A stretch of DNA of 64,000 nt from CAVUAN01 sp963739435 (lineage in GTDB: Bacteria > Acidobacteriota > Thermoanaerobaculia > UBA5066 > Gp7-AA6): NCBI GenBank assembly GCA_963739435.1, contig CAVUAN010000022.1:124001-188000 (forward strand), in the 5' to 3' direction. Shown in pieces: positions 1-9,696 of this stretch. Position 1 is the stretch's first letter; the number at the start of each line of letters is the position of its first letter. The translations under genes were made by a program, and so were the position numbers. The notes below the pieces were generated by a model, which was not told the DNA's origin, did not search any database, and worked only from the letters and a program-made list of their open reading frames with translations.

Positions 1-1032
1 CACGCCGAAGTTCATCAACAGGTAGGCGGCCAGGTACACCAGGATGCCCCAGATACCGAAGGCGTTGCGGAAACCGAGGACGCCCAGGAGCGCGTAGCCC
101 GCGTGGGCGATCGAGGAGTACGCGAGCATGCGCTTCACGTTGGTTTGCAGCAGGGCGGCGACATTGCCGACGATCATGGTGGCCGCCGCCACGAGAGCCA
201 CGATGAGCCCCCAGTCGGCGTGGAACTTCGGGAACGCCACGTAGAAGATCCGGGCGAGGATGGCGTAGGCGGCGACCTTCGGACCGACCGAGAAGAACGC
301 GGTCACGGGCGTCGGCGCGCCTTCGTAGACATCGGGCGCCCAAACGTGGAACGGCACGGCCGCGACCTTGAAGAGCAGGCCGGCGAGGATGAGCAGGATG
401 CCGAGGATCGTCAGGTTCGACCGCTCGGCCGAGGCAAAGAGGCCCGCAATGTCGGTCAAGCCGAGCTTGCCCGTCAGGCCGTACACGAGCGAGATGCCGT
501 AGAGCAGAACGCCCGAGGAGAACGCGCCGAGGATGAAGTACTTCAAAGCCGCCTCGGTCGACTTCGGCTCCCCCTTGAAGTACCCGGCGAGGACGTAGGA
601 AGAAAGCGCCATCAGCTCGAGCGCGATGTAGATCGACGCGAGGTTCGTGCCCGAGACCATGAACAGCATGCCCACGCCGGCAAAGAGAAGAAGAGAGTAG
701 TACTCGCCGGCCGCGTAGGGAGAGCTGCCGACGAAGCGCACCGAGGCAAGCACCGTCAGCAGGAGCGAGAGCAGGATCAACAGCTTGAAGAAGAGAGCGA
801 AGTTGTCGAGGATGAACATCCCGCCCAGAATCGGAGCGGAGCCCCGGCCCGGCTGCACCGCCGCCACCGCCAGGGCGATGCCGGTCGCCGCCACGCAGAG
901 CACGGCGAGGAAGCCCAAGAACTCCTCCTTGGCCTTGTTGACCGAGATGCCGAGGACCATGAGGAGGAGCCCCGCCGAGGTCAGCACGAGCTCGGGCGCG
1001 AGCAGGATCCAATCGGAGGACCGAAAAGTCAC
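1..1032 (-). CDS. nuoN: NADH-quinone oxidoreductase subunit N (partial, C-terminus off the left edge)
   Basis: Proton-pumping antiporter-like membrane subunit of respiratory complex I. About 344 codons are present and the C-terminus lies beyond position 1. The start is GTG at 1032, overlapping the nuoM stop by four bases (GTGA), which signals translational coupling. The N-terminus (SSDWILLAPELVLTSAGLLL) and the last visible residues (VYLAAYLLMNFGV) are typical of NuoN, and the frame stays open throughout. It is the last visible gene of the nuo operon. The long open frames on the opposite strand here are GC-driven shadows. Confidence 0.93.
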   Translation of the reverse strand, partial: MTFRSSDWILLAPELVLTSAGLLLMVLGISVNKAKEEFLGFLAVLCVAATGIALAVAAVQPGRGSAPILGGMFILDNFALFFKLLILLSLLLTVLASVRFVGSSPYAAGEYYSLLLFAGVGMLFMVSGTNLASIYIALELMALSSYVLAGYFKGEPKSTEAALKYFILGAFSSGVLLYGISLVYGLTGKLGLTDIAGLFASAERSNLTILGILLILAGLLFKVAAVPFHVWAPDVYEGAPTPVTAFFSVGPKVAAYAILARIFYVAFPKFHADWGLIVALVAAATMIVGNVAALLQTNVKRMLAYSSIAHAGYALLGVLGFRNAFGIWGILVYLAAYLLMNFGV

Positions 1033-2636
1033 CGGCTGGTCTCCCCTGCCGCCGCCGGCGCCGGCGGCGCCTCGGACCGCAAGGCCATGGCCGGCGCCAC
1101 CGTCGTCCGCCCTCCTACGGCCGCCACGATCTTCTCGGACGGCACGCGCAGGACGTCGAAGATCGGCCGCGGGTACAGCCCGATCCAGAACGCCAGCACG
1201 ACGAGCGGCGCCAGCGTCAGTTGTTCGCGCAGGGTCAGGTCCATAAGCTTCGCGTTGGCCGGATTCTTGAGCTCGCCGAAGAAGACGCGCTGGTAGAGCC
1301 AGAGCAGGTAGGCCGCTCCCAGGATGATGCCCGTGCCGGCCCAGAGCGCCCACCAGAAGGATTTCGCGAAGGCGCCCTGGAGAATCGAAAACTCTCCGAT
1401 GAAGCCGTTCAAGAGCGGCAGGCCCATCGAAGACAGGACCATCACCATGAAGTAGGTCGCGAAGATCGGCATCTGCCTGGCGAGGCCGCCGTACTCGGCG
1501 ATCAGCCGCGTGTGGCGCCGTTCATACACGATCCCCACGAGCAGGAAGAGCGCCCCTGTCGAGACGCCGTGATTGATCATCTGCAGGACGGCGCCCTGGA
1601 TGCCCGCCATGTTGAGGGCGAACACGCCCAGCATGACGAAGCCCAGGTGGGACACGGAGGAGTAGGCGATCAGCTTCTTCATGTCCTTCTGCACGAGCGT
1701 GACCATCGCGCCGTAGACGATCCCGACGATCGCCAGTGTCGCCATCAGGCCGATGACCCACTCCGTCCGGACGGCCTCGGGAAACATGGGCAGGGAGAAG
1801 CGCACGAAACCGTACGTCCCCATCTTGAGGAGGACGGCCGCCAGGATGACCGAGCCCGCCGTCGGCGCCTCGGTGTGCGCGTCGGGCAGCCACGTGTGGA
1901 ACGGGAACATCGGCACCTTGATCGCAAAGCCGAAAAAGAAGGCAAAGAAGAGCCAGACCTGGAGGCCGGCCGGCAGGCCCGCCGCCACCGCCGTGAGCTT
2001 CTCGATCGAGAACGTGGGCGCGTTGCCCAGGCCCTTGTAGCCCAGGAAGCCGCTCGTATTGGCGAAGTAGAGCGCGATGATGCCGAGGAGCATCAGCACC
2101 GAGCCCGCCAGCGTGTACAGGAAGAACTTGATGGCAGCGTAGAGCCTCCGCTCGCCTCCCCACACGCCGATCAAGAAGTACATGGGCACGAGCATCACTT
2201 CCCAGAACACGTAGAAGAGAAAGAAGTCGAGGCAGCAGAAAGTGCCGATCATGAAGCTCTGTAGGAGCAGCAGGAGGACGTAGTACTCCTTCTGCCGCTC
2301 CGTGATCGCCGAGTAGGAGCAGACGACCGCGATGATGCCCATCAGGGTCGTCAGCAGCAGGAGGAGGAGCGAGATCCCGTCGATGCCGAAGTGGTACTCG
2401 ACGCCGAGCGACGGGATCCAACTCGCGAGCTCTACGAACTGGTAGCCGTCCTTGCCGCGGTCAAACGCGAACCAGAGAGGCAGCGAGGCCGCGAAGTCGA
2501 GGACCGCCACCGCGGTGGCGAAGGCCTTGATCGGCCCGGCCTTCGCCTTCGGGAAAAGGAAGACGATCGCCAGCGCGCCCGCCAGGGGGATGTAAGTGAC
2601 TATCGAAAGGATATGGATGTCGGTCAGAGACTGCAT
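1029..2636 (-). CDS. nuoM: NADH-quinone oxidoreductase subunit M
   Basis: Complex I proton-pumping membrane subunit, 535 aa, close to the family's usual 490-540. It is almost entirely hydrophobic helices. The conserved glutamate of the fifth helix is at about residue 146 in WEVMLVPMYFLIG, and the motif HTWLPDAHTEAPTAGSV, characteristic of Mrp-antiporter-like subunits, is present. The start is ATG nine bases after the nuoL stop, and the stop overlaps the nuoN GTG. The length is intact with no frameshift. The C-terminal 25 residues are Ala/Pro rich and less conserved. Confidence 0.97.
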   Translation of the reverse strand: MQSLTDIHILSIVTYIPLAGALAIVFLFPKAKAGPIKAFATAVAVLDFAASLPLWFAFDRGKDGYQFVELASWIPSLGVEYHFGIDGISLLLLLLTTLMGIIAVVCSYSAITERQKEYYVLLLLLQSFMIGTFCCLDFFLFYVFWEVMLVPMYFLIGVWGGERRLYAAIKFFLYTLAGSVLMLLGIIALYFANTSGFLGYKGLGNAPTFSIEKLTAVAAGLPAGLQVWLFFAFFFGFAIKVPMFPFHTWLPDAHTEAPTAGSVILAAVLLKMGTYGFVRFSLPMFPEAVRTEWVIGLMATLAIVGIVYGAMVTLVQKDMKKLIAYSSVSHLGFVMLGVFALNMAGIQGAVLQMINHGVSTGALFLLVGIVYERRHTRLIAEYGGLARQMPIFATYFMVMVLSSMGLPLLNGFIGEFSILQGAFAKSFWWALWAGTGIILGAAYLLWLYQRVFFGELKNPANAKLMDLTLREQLTLAPLVVLAFWIGLYPRPIFDVLRVPSEKIVAAVGGRTTVAPAMALRSEAPPAPAAAGETSR

Positions 2637-2645
2637 GCGCCTTCC

Positions 2646-4800
2646 TTATCGAAACATCAGATAAACCGCCACGATGCAGAAGAGGCCTCCGCCCATGACG
2701 AGGGCGTAGTTCTGGACGCGGCCGGACTGCGCCCGCCGCAGCAGACGGAACCCGGCCTGGAGCGTGTTGGCGACGCCGTTGACGAGGCCATCCACGACGT
2801 ACTGGTCGAAGAAGGAGGCCACCCAGGAAAACGCCACCGTCACGTTGCGCAGGCCGTTGACGGCGCCGTCCACGATCGTCGCGTCGAAGTCCCAGAGCAC
2901 CCGTCCGCCGCCCTTGGCGAGCCCCTCGACGAAGACCGCCTCGTAAACCTCGTCCACGTAGTACTTGTTTGCGATCGCCCGGTAGACGCCCGGCCACTTC
3001 GCCGCCAGCGCCGCCGGCACCCTGCCGTCGCCCTTGGCGTACCAGAAGAAGCCGAGCAGGAGACCGCCCGTCGCCACCGCGACGGACGCTGCCATCAGCA
3101 GGAGCTCCAGGGAGACCGGGGCATGGGCTTCCTCGACCCCGCGGCCCTGGAGCGGCAGCAGGATCGGCGCGAGGAACTCCCCGATCTTGTGGCCGCCGTG
3201 CACGATCGGGACGCCGACGTATCCGCCCACGACGGAAAGAAAGGCCAGGACGATCAGCGGCACGGTCATGGAGCGCGGCGATTCGTGGATGTGCTCCTCG
3301 GTCTCCTTCCCGCCGCGGAACGTCCCGAAGAAAGTCATCGAGACCAGCCGGCACATGTAGAAGGCCGTCAGCCCCGCCGTGAAGAGTGCCAGCGCCCAGA
3401 GCGTCTTGCCGAGCCACGGCGCGCCCTCGAAATGAGCGTCGTAGACGGCGGCGAGAATCGCGTCCTTCGAGAAAAAGCCCGCCAGCAGCGGAGCGCCCGC
3501 GATGGCGAGTGTGGCGACCAGGAACGTCCTAAACGTCGTCTGGATCTTGAGCGAGAGTCCGCCCATCTTGCGCATGTCCTGCTCGCCTCCCAGGGCATGG
3601 ATCACCGAGCCCGAGCCGAGGAAGAGGCAGGCCTTGAAAAAGGCGTGCGTCATGACGTGGAACATGGCCGCCACGAACGCCCCGACGCCGCAGGCCAGGA
3701 ACATGTACCCGAGCTGCGAAACCGTCGAATACGCCAGCACCTTCTTGATGTCGTTCTGCGCGAGGGCGATCGTCGCGGCCAGGATGCGCCGTGAATCCGC
3801 CGATGACGGCCACGACGAGCATCGCCTCGGGCGCCAGCCGGAAGAGGACGTTGCAGCGGGCGACCATGTAGACGCCGGCCGTCACCATCGTCGCGGCGTG
3901 GATGAGCGCCGAGACGGGTGTCGGCCCGGCCATGGCGTCGGGCAGCCAGACGTAGAGGGGCATCTGCGCGGACTTGCCGATCGCTCCGATGAAGAGACAG
4001 AGGCAGATGAGCGTCGCGTAGACCTCGACAGAAGCGGGGTCGGCCGCGGCCGCCGCGAACACCTTGCCGAAGTCCAGGGTGCCGAAGAGCGCGAAGATCC
4101 CGAAAATGCCGAGGACGAAGCCGAGATCGCCGATCCGGTTGACGACGAACGCCTTCTTGCCCGCGTCGGCGGCAAAGTCCTTGTCATAGTAGTAACCGAT
4201 CAGCAGGTACGAGCAGAGGCCGACACCCTCCCACCCGACGAACATCAGGAGGAAGTTGCCGCCCAGCACGAGCACGAGCATCGCGAACATGAAGAGGTTG
4301 AGGTAAGCGAAGAACCGGCCGTAGCCCCCGTCGTGCGCCATGTAGCCGACCGAGTAGACATGGATGAGAAACCCGACGAACGTGACGAACGCGATCATCA
4401 GCGCGGAGAGGGAGTCCAGGCGGAAAGCCGCGTCGACAGCCCACTCCGCCGCTTTTCCCGGCACCTTGCCGACGGCCTCGTTGACGCCGAGCGGCAGCCA
4501 CCGGTAGAGCGTCACGACATGCGTCGCGCCCGAGGCGAGGCCCGCGATCCCGATGTCGAAGATCGCTCCGAAGGCAAAGAGGCAGGAAAGGGCCACCGAG
4601 CCCGTCCCCACCACAGTGTGAATGGCCTTGAACGGGATTTCCCCGTGCGCTTCGCCGTGCCCGCCATGGCCCGCGTCCGAGCCGGCGCCGGAGGCGTGCG
4701 GGTCCTCGCCCCGGGTGCGGTGCGTCACCAGGTAGAGCAGCCCGTTGACGAGGAAGCCCGCCAGCGGGAAAAGCGGGATGAGCCAGATCAGGTTCTTCAC
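2646..4800 (-). CDS. nuoL: NADH-quinone oxidoreductase subunit L (one frameshift)
   Basis: Distal proton-pumping subunit of complex I with the long lateral helix. The gene begins at GTG 4800 (VKNLIWLIPLFPLAG) and reads as NuoL to about 3,790, including YVWLPDAMAGPTPVSALIHA. At about 3,786 one extra base breaks the frame. Removing it joins GGFTA to ILAATIALAQNDIKKVLAYS and the protein continues to the stop at 2646, for about 717 aa, normal for NuoL. It is the only visible frameshift in the first 20 kb, so a sequencing error is more likely than a real mutation. The nuoK stop is seven bases upstream. Confidence 0.93.
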
Positions 4801-4807
4801 GCCGGCC

Positions 4808-5113
4808 TCATCCCCGCATCTCGTGCGCGTCTTCCACGTTCAGCGTCTTGCGCTGGCGGAAGAGCGAGATCGTCAACGCGAGGCCCACGGCGGCCTCGCC
4901 CGCGGCCACGACGATCACGAAGACCGAGAAGATCTGGCCCGTCAGGTCCGAGAGCCGCCACGAGAATGCGATCAGGTTCAGGTTGACGGCGTTCAACATC
5001 AGCTCGATCGACATGAGAACCGTCAGCAGGTTGCGGCGGATCAGGACCCCCAGCAGGCCGATCGCAAAGAGCAGGAAGCTCACGACGAGGTAGTGGTTGA
5101 TCGAGATCGTCAT
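4808..5113 (-). CDS. nuoK: NADH-quinone oxidoreductase subunit K
   Basis: Small three-helix membrane subunit of complex I, 101 aa, exactly the family's usual size. The two buried glutamates required for proton translocation are visible at E37 (LMSIELMLNAVNL) and E73 (VVAAGEAAVGLAL). It starts with ATG at 5113, nine bases downstream of the nuoJ stop. Its position between nuoJ and nuoL is the canonical operon order. Confidence 0.97.
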   Translation of the reverse strand: MTISINHYLVVSFLLFAIGLLGVLIRRNLLTVLMSIELMLNAVNLNLIAFSWRLSDLTGQIFSVFVIVVAAGEAAVGLALTISLFRQRKTLNVEDAHEMRG

Positions 5114-5122
5114 GGTGCGGGG

Positions 5123-5689
5123 CTAATCCATCTTCTCGACCGAGCGGCGGCCGAGGACGACGGCGCCGATCATCGCGACGAGCAGGAGCACCGAGGCGAC
5201 CTCGAAGGGCACGAGGTAGTCGCGAAAGAGGAACCAGGAGACGGCTTCCGTGTTTCCGACCACGCGCCCGCCCACGCTCCGGAGAGCATCGGGGTTTGAC
5301 GTCATGGCGGGGAACGTCTCCGTGCCCAGGATGTACAGGAACACGACGAGGCTCGCCCCCAGAAGCATCAGGGCGATGTCCCACTGGTGATGGAAGGCCG
5401 TGACGGTGCGCACGGTGCGCTGGTGCACCAGCATGATGACGAAGAGGAACAGGACCATGACCCCGCCCGCGTACACGAGAATCTGGACGGCGCCCGCAAA
5501 CTCCGCCTTTTGCAGGATGAAGATGCAGGCCACCATCAGGAAGGACGCGAGCAGGAAGAGCGCCGAGTGGACCGGGTTCTTGGCGACGACGACGGCAATC
5601 CCCGTCCCGACCGCGAGAGCCGCGAAGACGACGAACGCCCAGCCCGCCGCGCCGGAGAGGAGCACGCCCGACGCGGACGCGCCGCTCAT
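5123..5689 (-). CDS. nuoJ: NADH-quinone oxidoreductase subunit J
   Basis: Complex I membrane subunit, 188 aa. The start is ATG at 5689, which shares ATGA with the nuoI stop. The open frame extends further upstream inside nuoI, but that part is nuoI read in the wrong frame. The family signature is VKNPVHSALFLLASF-like (here AKNPVHSALFLLASFLM) followed by LQKAEFAGAVQILVYAGGVM, the helix-3 region whose pi-bulge is important in coupling. Five helices are predicted. The last helix VASVLLLVAMIGAVVLGRR is also typical. Confidence 0.95.
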   Translation of the reverse strand: MSGASASGVLLSGAAGWAFVVFAALAVGTGIAVVVAKNPVHSALFLLASFLMVACIFILQKAEFAGAVQILVYAGGVMVLFLFVIMLVHQRTVRTVTAFHHQWDIALMLLGASLVVFLYILGTETFPAMTSNPDALRSVGGRVVGNTEAVSWFLFRDYLVPFEVASVLLLVAMIGAVVLGRRSVEKMD

Positions 5690-6168
5690 CCCTGGTCCAC
5701 AACGGTGAAGGGCTTCACGTTTGGCGCGTGGTGCCAGTCCGTCAGCTTGCGGATGTCGAGGTAGAGAGCCTCGTTGCGCTCGTAGGACGCCATCTCGTAG
5801 GTCTTGGTCGTCAGCCAGATCGACTTGGGCACCGTCGGGCAGGCCTCTTCGCAGAGCTGGCAGAACATGCACCGCTTCAGGTCCACGTCGAATCGGTCGA
5901 GCACCTTGGCGGATTTGCCCGCCTCGTTCTTCTCGCTGTGCCAGTCGATGTAGATGATGTTGATCGGGCACTCGATGGCGCAGAGCGTGCACTTGATGCA
6001 GCGCTCCTCGTCGAGCCGGAACATTCCGCGGAAACGGTCCGACGGCAGCCTCTTCTCCTCGGGATACTGGACGGTCACCTTCTTGTGGAAGAGGTGCCGC
6101 CCCGTCACCGACAGGCCGTCGAAGATGTCGAGCAGCGTGATCCGGTCCAGCCAGTTCTTCAGCGCCAT
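5686..6168 (-). CDS. nuoI: NADH-quinone oxidoreductase subunit I, 2[4Fe-4S] ferredoxin-like
   Basis: Peripheral-arm subunit carrying clusters N6a and N6b, which pass electrons toward N2 in NuoB. It is 160 aa with two complete CxxCxxCxxxCP motifs: C57, C60, C63, C67 and C100, C103, C106, C110. An amphipathic N-terminal stretch precedes them, as usual for membrane docking. The start is ATG at 6168, ten bases after the nuoH stop. The stop overlaps nuoJ by four bases. Confidence 0.97.
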   Translation of the reverse strand: MALKNWLDRITLLDIFDGLSVTGRHLFHKKVTVQYPEEKRLPSDRFRGMFRLDEERCIKCTLCAIECPINIIYIDWHSEKNEAGKSAKVLDRFDVDLKRCMFCQLCEEACPTVPKSIWLTTKTYEMASYERNEALYLDIRKLTDWHHAPNVKPFTVVDQG

Positions 6169-6178
6169 GCGTGGTTCC

Positions 6179-7357
6179 TCATGCTGCCGATGGCCGGCTG
6201 ACGCCCGACGGAACGGCGGCGAGACGGTCCCGCTTCCCGAGGGCCCTGCGGAGGCGGGCGAGCAGGTAAAAGACGACGAAGAGCCCGCCGAACAGCCACG
6301 AGAGGACGATCATGCCGGTGGTGCGCCCCGGCCAGATCAGGAGAGCCGCGGCCGTGACCACGATGTTGGCCAGAGCGAGGGGGATCATCCACTTCCAGCC
6401 GAGCCCCATGAGCTGGTCGAAGCGGTAGCGCGGAAACGTCGAACGGAACCAGATGTAGCCAAAAAGGAAGAAGGCCGCCTTCCCGAGGAACCAGAGGCCG
6501 GGCGGCACGATGTCGAGAAAATCGAGAGCGTGAACACTCGGAAAGGGCCGCAGCCATCCGCCGAAGAAGACGGCGACCGCCACGCAGGAGATGATGATCA
6601 TCGCGGTGTACTCGCCCAGGAAAAAGAAGGCGAACTTGACCCCCGAGTACTCCGTGTTGAAGCCCGACACCAGCTCCGACTCCGCCTCGGGCAGATCGAA
6701 GGGGTTGCGGTTCGTCTCCGCGACGCCGGCCACGAAATAGAGAAAGAACGCGAGGAGGCCGGGAAAGACGAACCAGAGCTCGACTTTCTGCTGGCGCTGC
6801 ACGATCTCGACCAGGGAGAGCGTGCGCGTCATCAGCAGCACCGAAACGAGTGCCAGGCCCATCGGCACCTCGTAGGACACCAGCTGCGCGGCCGAGCGCA
6901 GGCCTCCCAGCAGGGAGTACTTGTTGTTCGAGGCCCAGCCGCCGAGGATGATCCCGTATACGCCGATCGACGTGATGCCGATCAGAAGCAGGAGGCCGAC
7001 GTTGACGTCGGTCACCCAGAGCGGTGTCGAGACCTTGCCGATCGTGATGGGCGGCCCGAACGGGATGAGCGCCAGGGCCGTCAGCGCCGGAACGACCGTC
7101 CACACGGGAGCGAAGAAGTGCACGGCCTTCTCGGCGCGGTCGGGCGTGATGTCTTCCTTGGTCACGAGCTTGACGAGGTCGGCTAATCCCTGCAGCGTTC
7201 CCATCGGGCCCACGCGGTTGGGGCCCAGGCGGACCTGCATGAAGCCCATGATCCGCCGCTCCGCGAGCACGACGACGAAACCCACGATCGCGGGGACCGT
7301 CGCCACGAGCAGGACGACCTTCACGTAGGTCAGGACGGTGGGGGTCAGGACGTTCAC
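6179..7357 (-). CDS. nuoH: NADH-quinone oxidoreductase subunit H
   Basis: Membrane subunit forming the quinone-binding interface with NuoB and NuoD, 392 aa. The start is GTG at 7357, overlapping the nuoD stop (GTGA). The frame is open much further upstream, but that is nuoD out of frame. Family signatures are LAERRIMGFMQVRLGPNRVG near residue 35 and AETNRNPFDLPEAESELVSG near residue 235, plus FFLGEYTAMI. The length is in the family range and about eight helices are visible. Confidence 0.96.
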   Translation of the reverse strand: MNVLTPTVLTYVKVVLLVATVPAIVGFVVVLAERRIMGFMQVRLGPNRVGPMGTLQGLADLVKLVTKEDITPDRAEKAVHFFAPVWTVVPALTALALIPFGPPITIGKVSTPLWVTDVNVGLLLLIGITSIGVYGIILGGWASNNKYSLLGGLRSAAQLVSYEVPMGLALVSVLLMTRTLSLVEIVQRQQKVELWFVFPGLLAFFLYFVAGVAETNRNPFDLPEAESELVSGFNTEYSGVKFAFFFLGEYTAMIIISCVAVAVFFGGWLRPFPSVHALDFLDIVPPGLWFLGKAAFFLFGYIWFRSTFPRYRFDQLMGLGWKWMIPLALANIVVTAAALLIWPGRTTGMIVLSWLFGGLFVVFYLLARLRRALGKRDRLAAVPSGVSRPSAA

Positions 7358-8574
7358 CGGTCCACCTCCCCCAGCACGATGTCGATCGTGCCGATCAAGG
7401 CCACGAGATCGGAGATGAAGTGGCCCTTCGCCAGGAGCGGCAGCACCTGCAGGTTGATGAATGACGGAGGGCGGCAGTGCATCCGGTACGGCCGGTTGGT
7501 GCCGTTCGAAACGCAGTAGAAGCCGAGCTCCCCCTTGGGGGCCTCGATGGAGGCGTAGATCTCCTCGGCCGGCGGCTTGATGACGCGCGGCACCTTCCCG
7601 CGGACCTCGCCCGCTTCGAGCCGCTCCAGGCACTGGCGCAGGATCCGCGTGCTTTGCCGCATCTCCTGCACGCGCACGATGTACCGGTCGTAGGTGTCGC
7701 CGTTTTGCCGCGTCGGGACGACGAAGTCGAGCTCGTCGTAGCACTCGTAGGGCTGTGCCCGCCGCAGGTCCCATTCGACGCCCGATCCGCGCAGGATGGG
7801 CCCGGTCAGCCCCCACTCGATGCACTGCTCGGCCGAGATGACGCCCACGGAAACCGTCCGGTTCTTCCAGATCCGGTTGTCGGTCAAGAGCTGCTCGTAG
7901 TCGTCGATGCGCGCGGGCAGGTCGTCCAGGAACTGGGAGAGGCGCTCGGTCCAGCCGGCCGGCAGGTCGAAGGGCAGCCCGCCGATCCGCATGCAGTTCA
8001 AGGTGAGCCGCGCGCCGCAGTACTCCTCGAAGAAGTCGAGGATCTGCTCGCGCTCCCGGAACGCGTACCAGAAGGGAGTCACGGCCCCCAGGTCGAGGCC
8101 CGACGTGCCGAGCCACACGAGGTGCGAGGAGAGGCGCTGGAGCTCGTCGAGGATGACTCGGATCAGCTGGCCGCGCCGCGGAACCTCGACGCCCAGGAGC
8201 TTTTCAATCGTCAGGCAGAAGGCGTGGTTGTTGGTCGCCGCCGCGATGTAGTCCATGCGGTCGGTGTGCGGGATCCCCATCGGGTAGGTCTCGGTCTCGA
8301 AGAGCTTCTCGGTGCCCCGGTGCAGGTAGCCGACGTCGGGCTTGACCTCGATGATCCTCTCCCCGTCGACCTTGAGGACGAGGCGGAGCACGCCGTGCGT
8401 CGAGGGGTGCTGCGGCCCGAAGTTGAGCTCCATCTCCTGCACGTCGAAGAGCGTCGGCGCTTCGGCCGCCGCCCCCGGCGCGGCGGGGCGCGGGACCCCC
8501 GCCTCCGTCGCCCGGCGGGCGAAGTACTCGGCCTCGTCCTTCTCGGCCTGGGTGACGCGCGGGTCGTCGGTCAC
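7354..8574 (-). CDS. nuoD: NADH-quinone oxidoreductase subunit D (49 kDa)
   Basis: Peripheral-arm subunit forming the quinone pocket with NuoB, 406 aa. The start is GTG at 8574, overlapping the nuoC stop by four bases (GTGA). Signatures are ELNFGPQHPSTHGVLRLVL, YLHRGTEKLFE, GAVTPFWYAFREREQ and RPPSFINLQVLPLLAKGH, and the protein ends in VLGEVDR as in most NuoD. nuoC is a separate gene in another frame, so this is not a NuoCD fusion even though the frame stays open across nuoC. nuoH follows directly. No nuoE, nuoF or nuoG intervenes. Confidence 0.96.
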   Translation of the reverse strand: MTDDPRVTQAEKDEAEYFARRATEAGVPRPAAPGAAAEAPTLFDVQEMELNFGPQHPSTHGVLRLVLKVDGERIIEVKPDVGYLHRGTEKLFETETYPMGIPHTDRMDYIAAATNNHAFCLTIEKLLGVEVPRRGQLIRVILDELQRLSSHLVWLGTSGLDLGAVTPFWYAFREREQILDFFEEYCGARLTLNCMRIGGLPFDLPAGWTERLSQFLDDLPARIDDYEQLLTDNRIWKNRTVSVGVISAEQCIEWGLTGPILRGSGVEWDLRRAQPYECYDELDFVVPTRQNGDTYDRYIVRVQEMRQSTRILRQCLERLEAGEVRGKVPRVIKPPAEEIYASIEAPKGELGFYCVSNGTNRPYRMHCRPPSFINLQVLPLLAKGHFISDLVALIGTIDIVLGEVDR

Positions 8575-9164
8575 GAGACCACCTTGCGGTTCGGATCCTC
8601 GGGGCCGGGTCCGCCGCCCTCCGGCCACTCCTCGGGATAGATAGCGGCGCCCGTCTTGATGCCCTCGAGCGGGAAGTCCTTGCGCAGCGGGAAGCCCTCG
8701 AATCCCTCCCAGGTCAGGATGCGGCGCAAGTCCGGGTGACCGGAGAAACGGATGCCGAACATGTCCCAGGTCTCGCGCTCCGGCCAGTTGGCTGCCAGGA
8801 ACACCGTCGCGATCGAAGGCACGTCCTCGCCGTCCTTCGCTCCGCACTTGACGCGGATGCGAGCGTTCTTCGAGAACGAGTAGAAGTGGTAGACGACATC
8901 GAACCGCGGCTCCCGCGCCTTCCAGTCCACCGCGGTGACGTCCACGCAGTACTTGAAGTCCTCGGCGTCCTTGAGATGCCGCGCCACGCGCGCAATCGAC
9001 TCGCGCGCCACGGTGACGGAGACCTGGCCGGCGAACTCCTTGGCCGACAGGACGGAGTCGGGCAGGGCCGCCCGGATCGACCGGACCCAGGGATGCTCGG
9101 AGGCGTCGGACGCCTCCAGCTTCTTTGGCGCGTCCTTGGGCTTCTCGACCTTTTCCTCGCTCAT
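8571..9164 (-). CDS. nuoC: NADH-quinone oxidoreductase subunit C (30 kDa)
   Basis: Peripheral-arm structural subunit of complex I, 197 aa. The family motif ERETWDMFGIRFSGHPDLRR lies at about residues 131-150, followed by EGFPLRKDFPL. The first 25 residues are Lys/Glu rich and variable. It starts with ATG at 9164, six bases after the nuoB stop, and its stop is shared with the nuoD GTG start. The order B-C-D is canonical. Confidence 0.95.
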   Translation of the reverse strand: MSEEKVEKPKDAPKKLEASDASEHPWVRSIRAALPDSVLSAKEFAGQVSVTVARESIARVARHLKDAEDFKYCVDVTAVDWKAREPRFDVVYHFYSFSKNARIRVKCGAKDGEDVPSIATVFLAANWPERETWDMFGIRFSGHPDLRRILTWEGFEGFPLRKDFPLEGIKTGAAIYPEEWPEGGGPGPEDPNRKVVS

Positions 9165-9170
9165 CCGGCT

Positions 9171-9656
9171 CTACGAAGCTTTCCGGATGACTTTCATCCG
9201 GTCGATCTTCTTCTGGAGCGCCATGATCCCGTAGATCAGAGCCTCCGGGCGGGGCGGGCAGCCCGGAACATAGACGTCCACCGGAACGATCCGGTCGACA
9301 CCCTGGGTGACGGCATAGGTGCGGTACGGGCCGCCGCAGGTCGCGCAGGAGCCCATGGCGATGACCCACTTGGGCTCCGGCATCTGGTCGTAGAGGCGTT
9401 TCACGATCGGCGCCATCTTCTCGATGACCGTGCCGGCCACGATCATCAGGTCCGACTGCCGCGGCGTGCCCCGGAAGACCTCGGCGCCAAAGCGGGAGAG
9501 GTCGTGCCGGGAGTCCATCACCGCCATCATCTCGATCGCGCAGCAGGCCAGGCCGAACTGCATCGGCCAGATCGAGGAACGGCGAGCCCAGTTGATCACC
9601 GAGTCCACCGTGGTCGTCAGGACGTTGTCTTCGAACCGGTTGTCGACGAGGCCCAT
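9171..9656 (-). CDS. nuoB: NADH-quinone oxidoreductase subunit B (PSST)
   Basis: Subunit holding cluster N2, the last [4Fe-4S] centre before quinone, 161 aa. All expected ligands are visible: the tandem C38-C39 in FGLACCAIEMM, C104 in GSCATCGG and C133 in VPGCPPRPEALIYG. The length is normal. It starts with ATG at 9656, with a 40-base gap after nuoA, the largest spacing in the operon. Confidence 0.97.
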   Translation of the reverse strand: MGLVDNRFEDNVLTTTVDSVINWARRSSIWPMQFGLACCAIEMMAVMDSRHDLSRFGAEVFRGTPRQSDLMIVAGTVIEKMAPIVKRLYDQMPEPKWVIAMGSCATCGGPYRTYAVTQGVDRIVPVDVYVPGCPPRPEALIYGIMALQKKIDRMKVIRKAS

Positions 9657-9696
9657 CGGCCCCCCTTCTGGCTTCTGCCCTGTGCCGCGTCTGCCC

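Noticed and set aside
103..5299. Long plus-strand open frames opposite the nuo genes (up to 494 codons)
   Set aside because: They are Arg/Glu/His-rich, match no family and exactly mirror nuo reading frames; they arise from high GC content.
7354..9369. A 671-codon frame suggesting a NuoCD fusion
   Set aside because: The upstream third is nuoC and nuoB DNA in the wrong frame; the real nuoC lies in another frame and ends in GTGA where nuoD begins.
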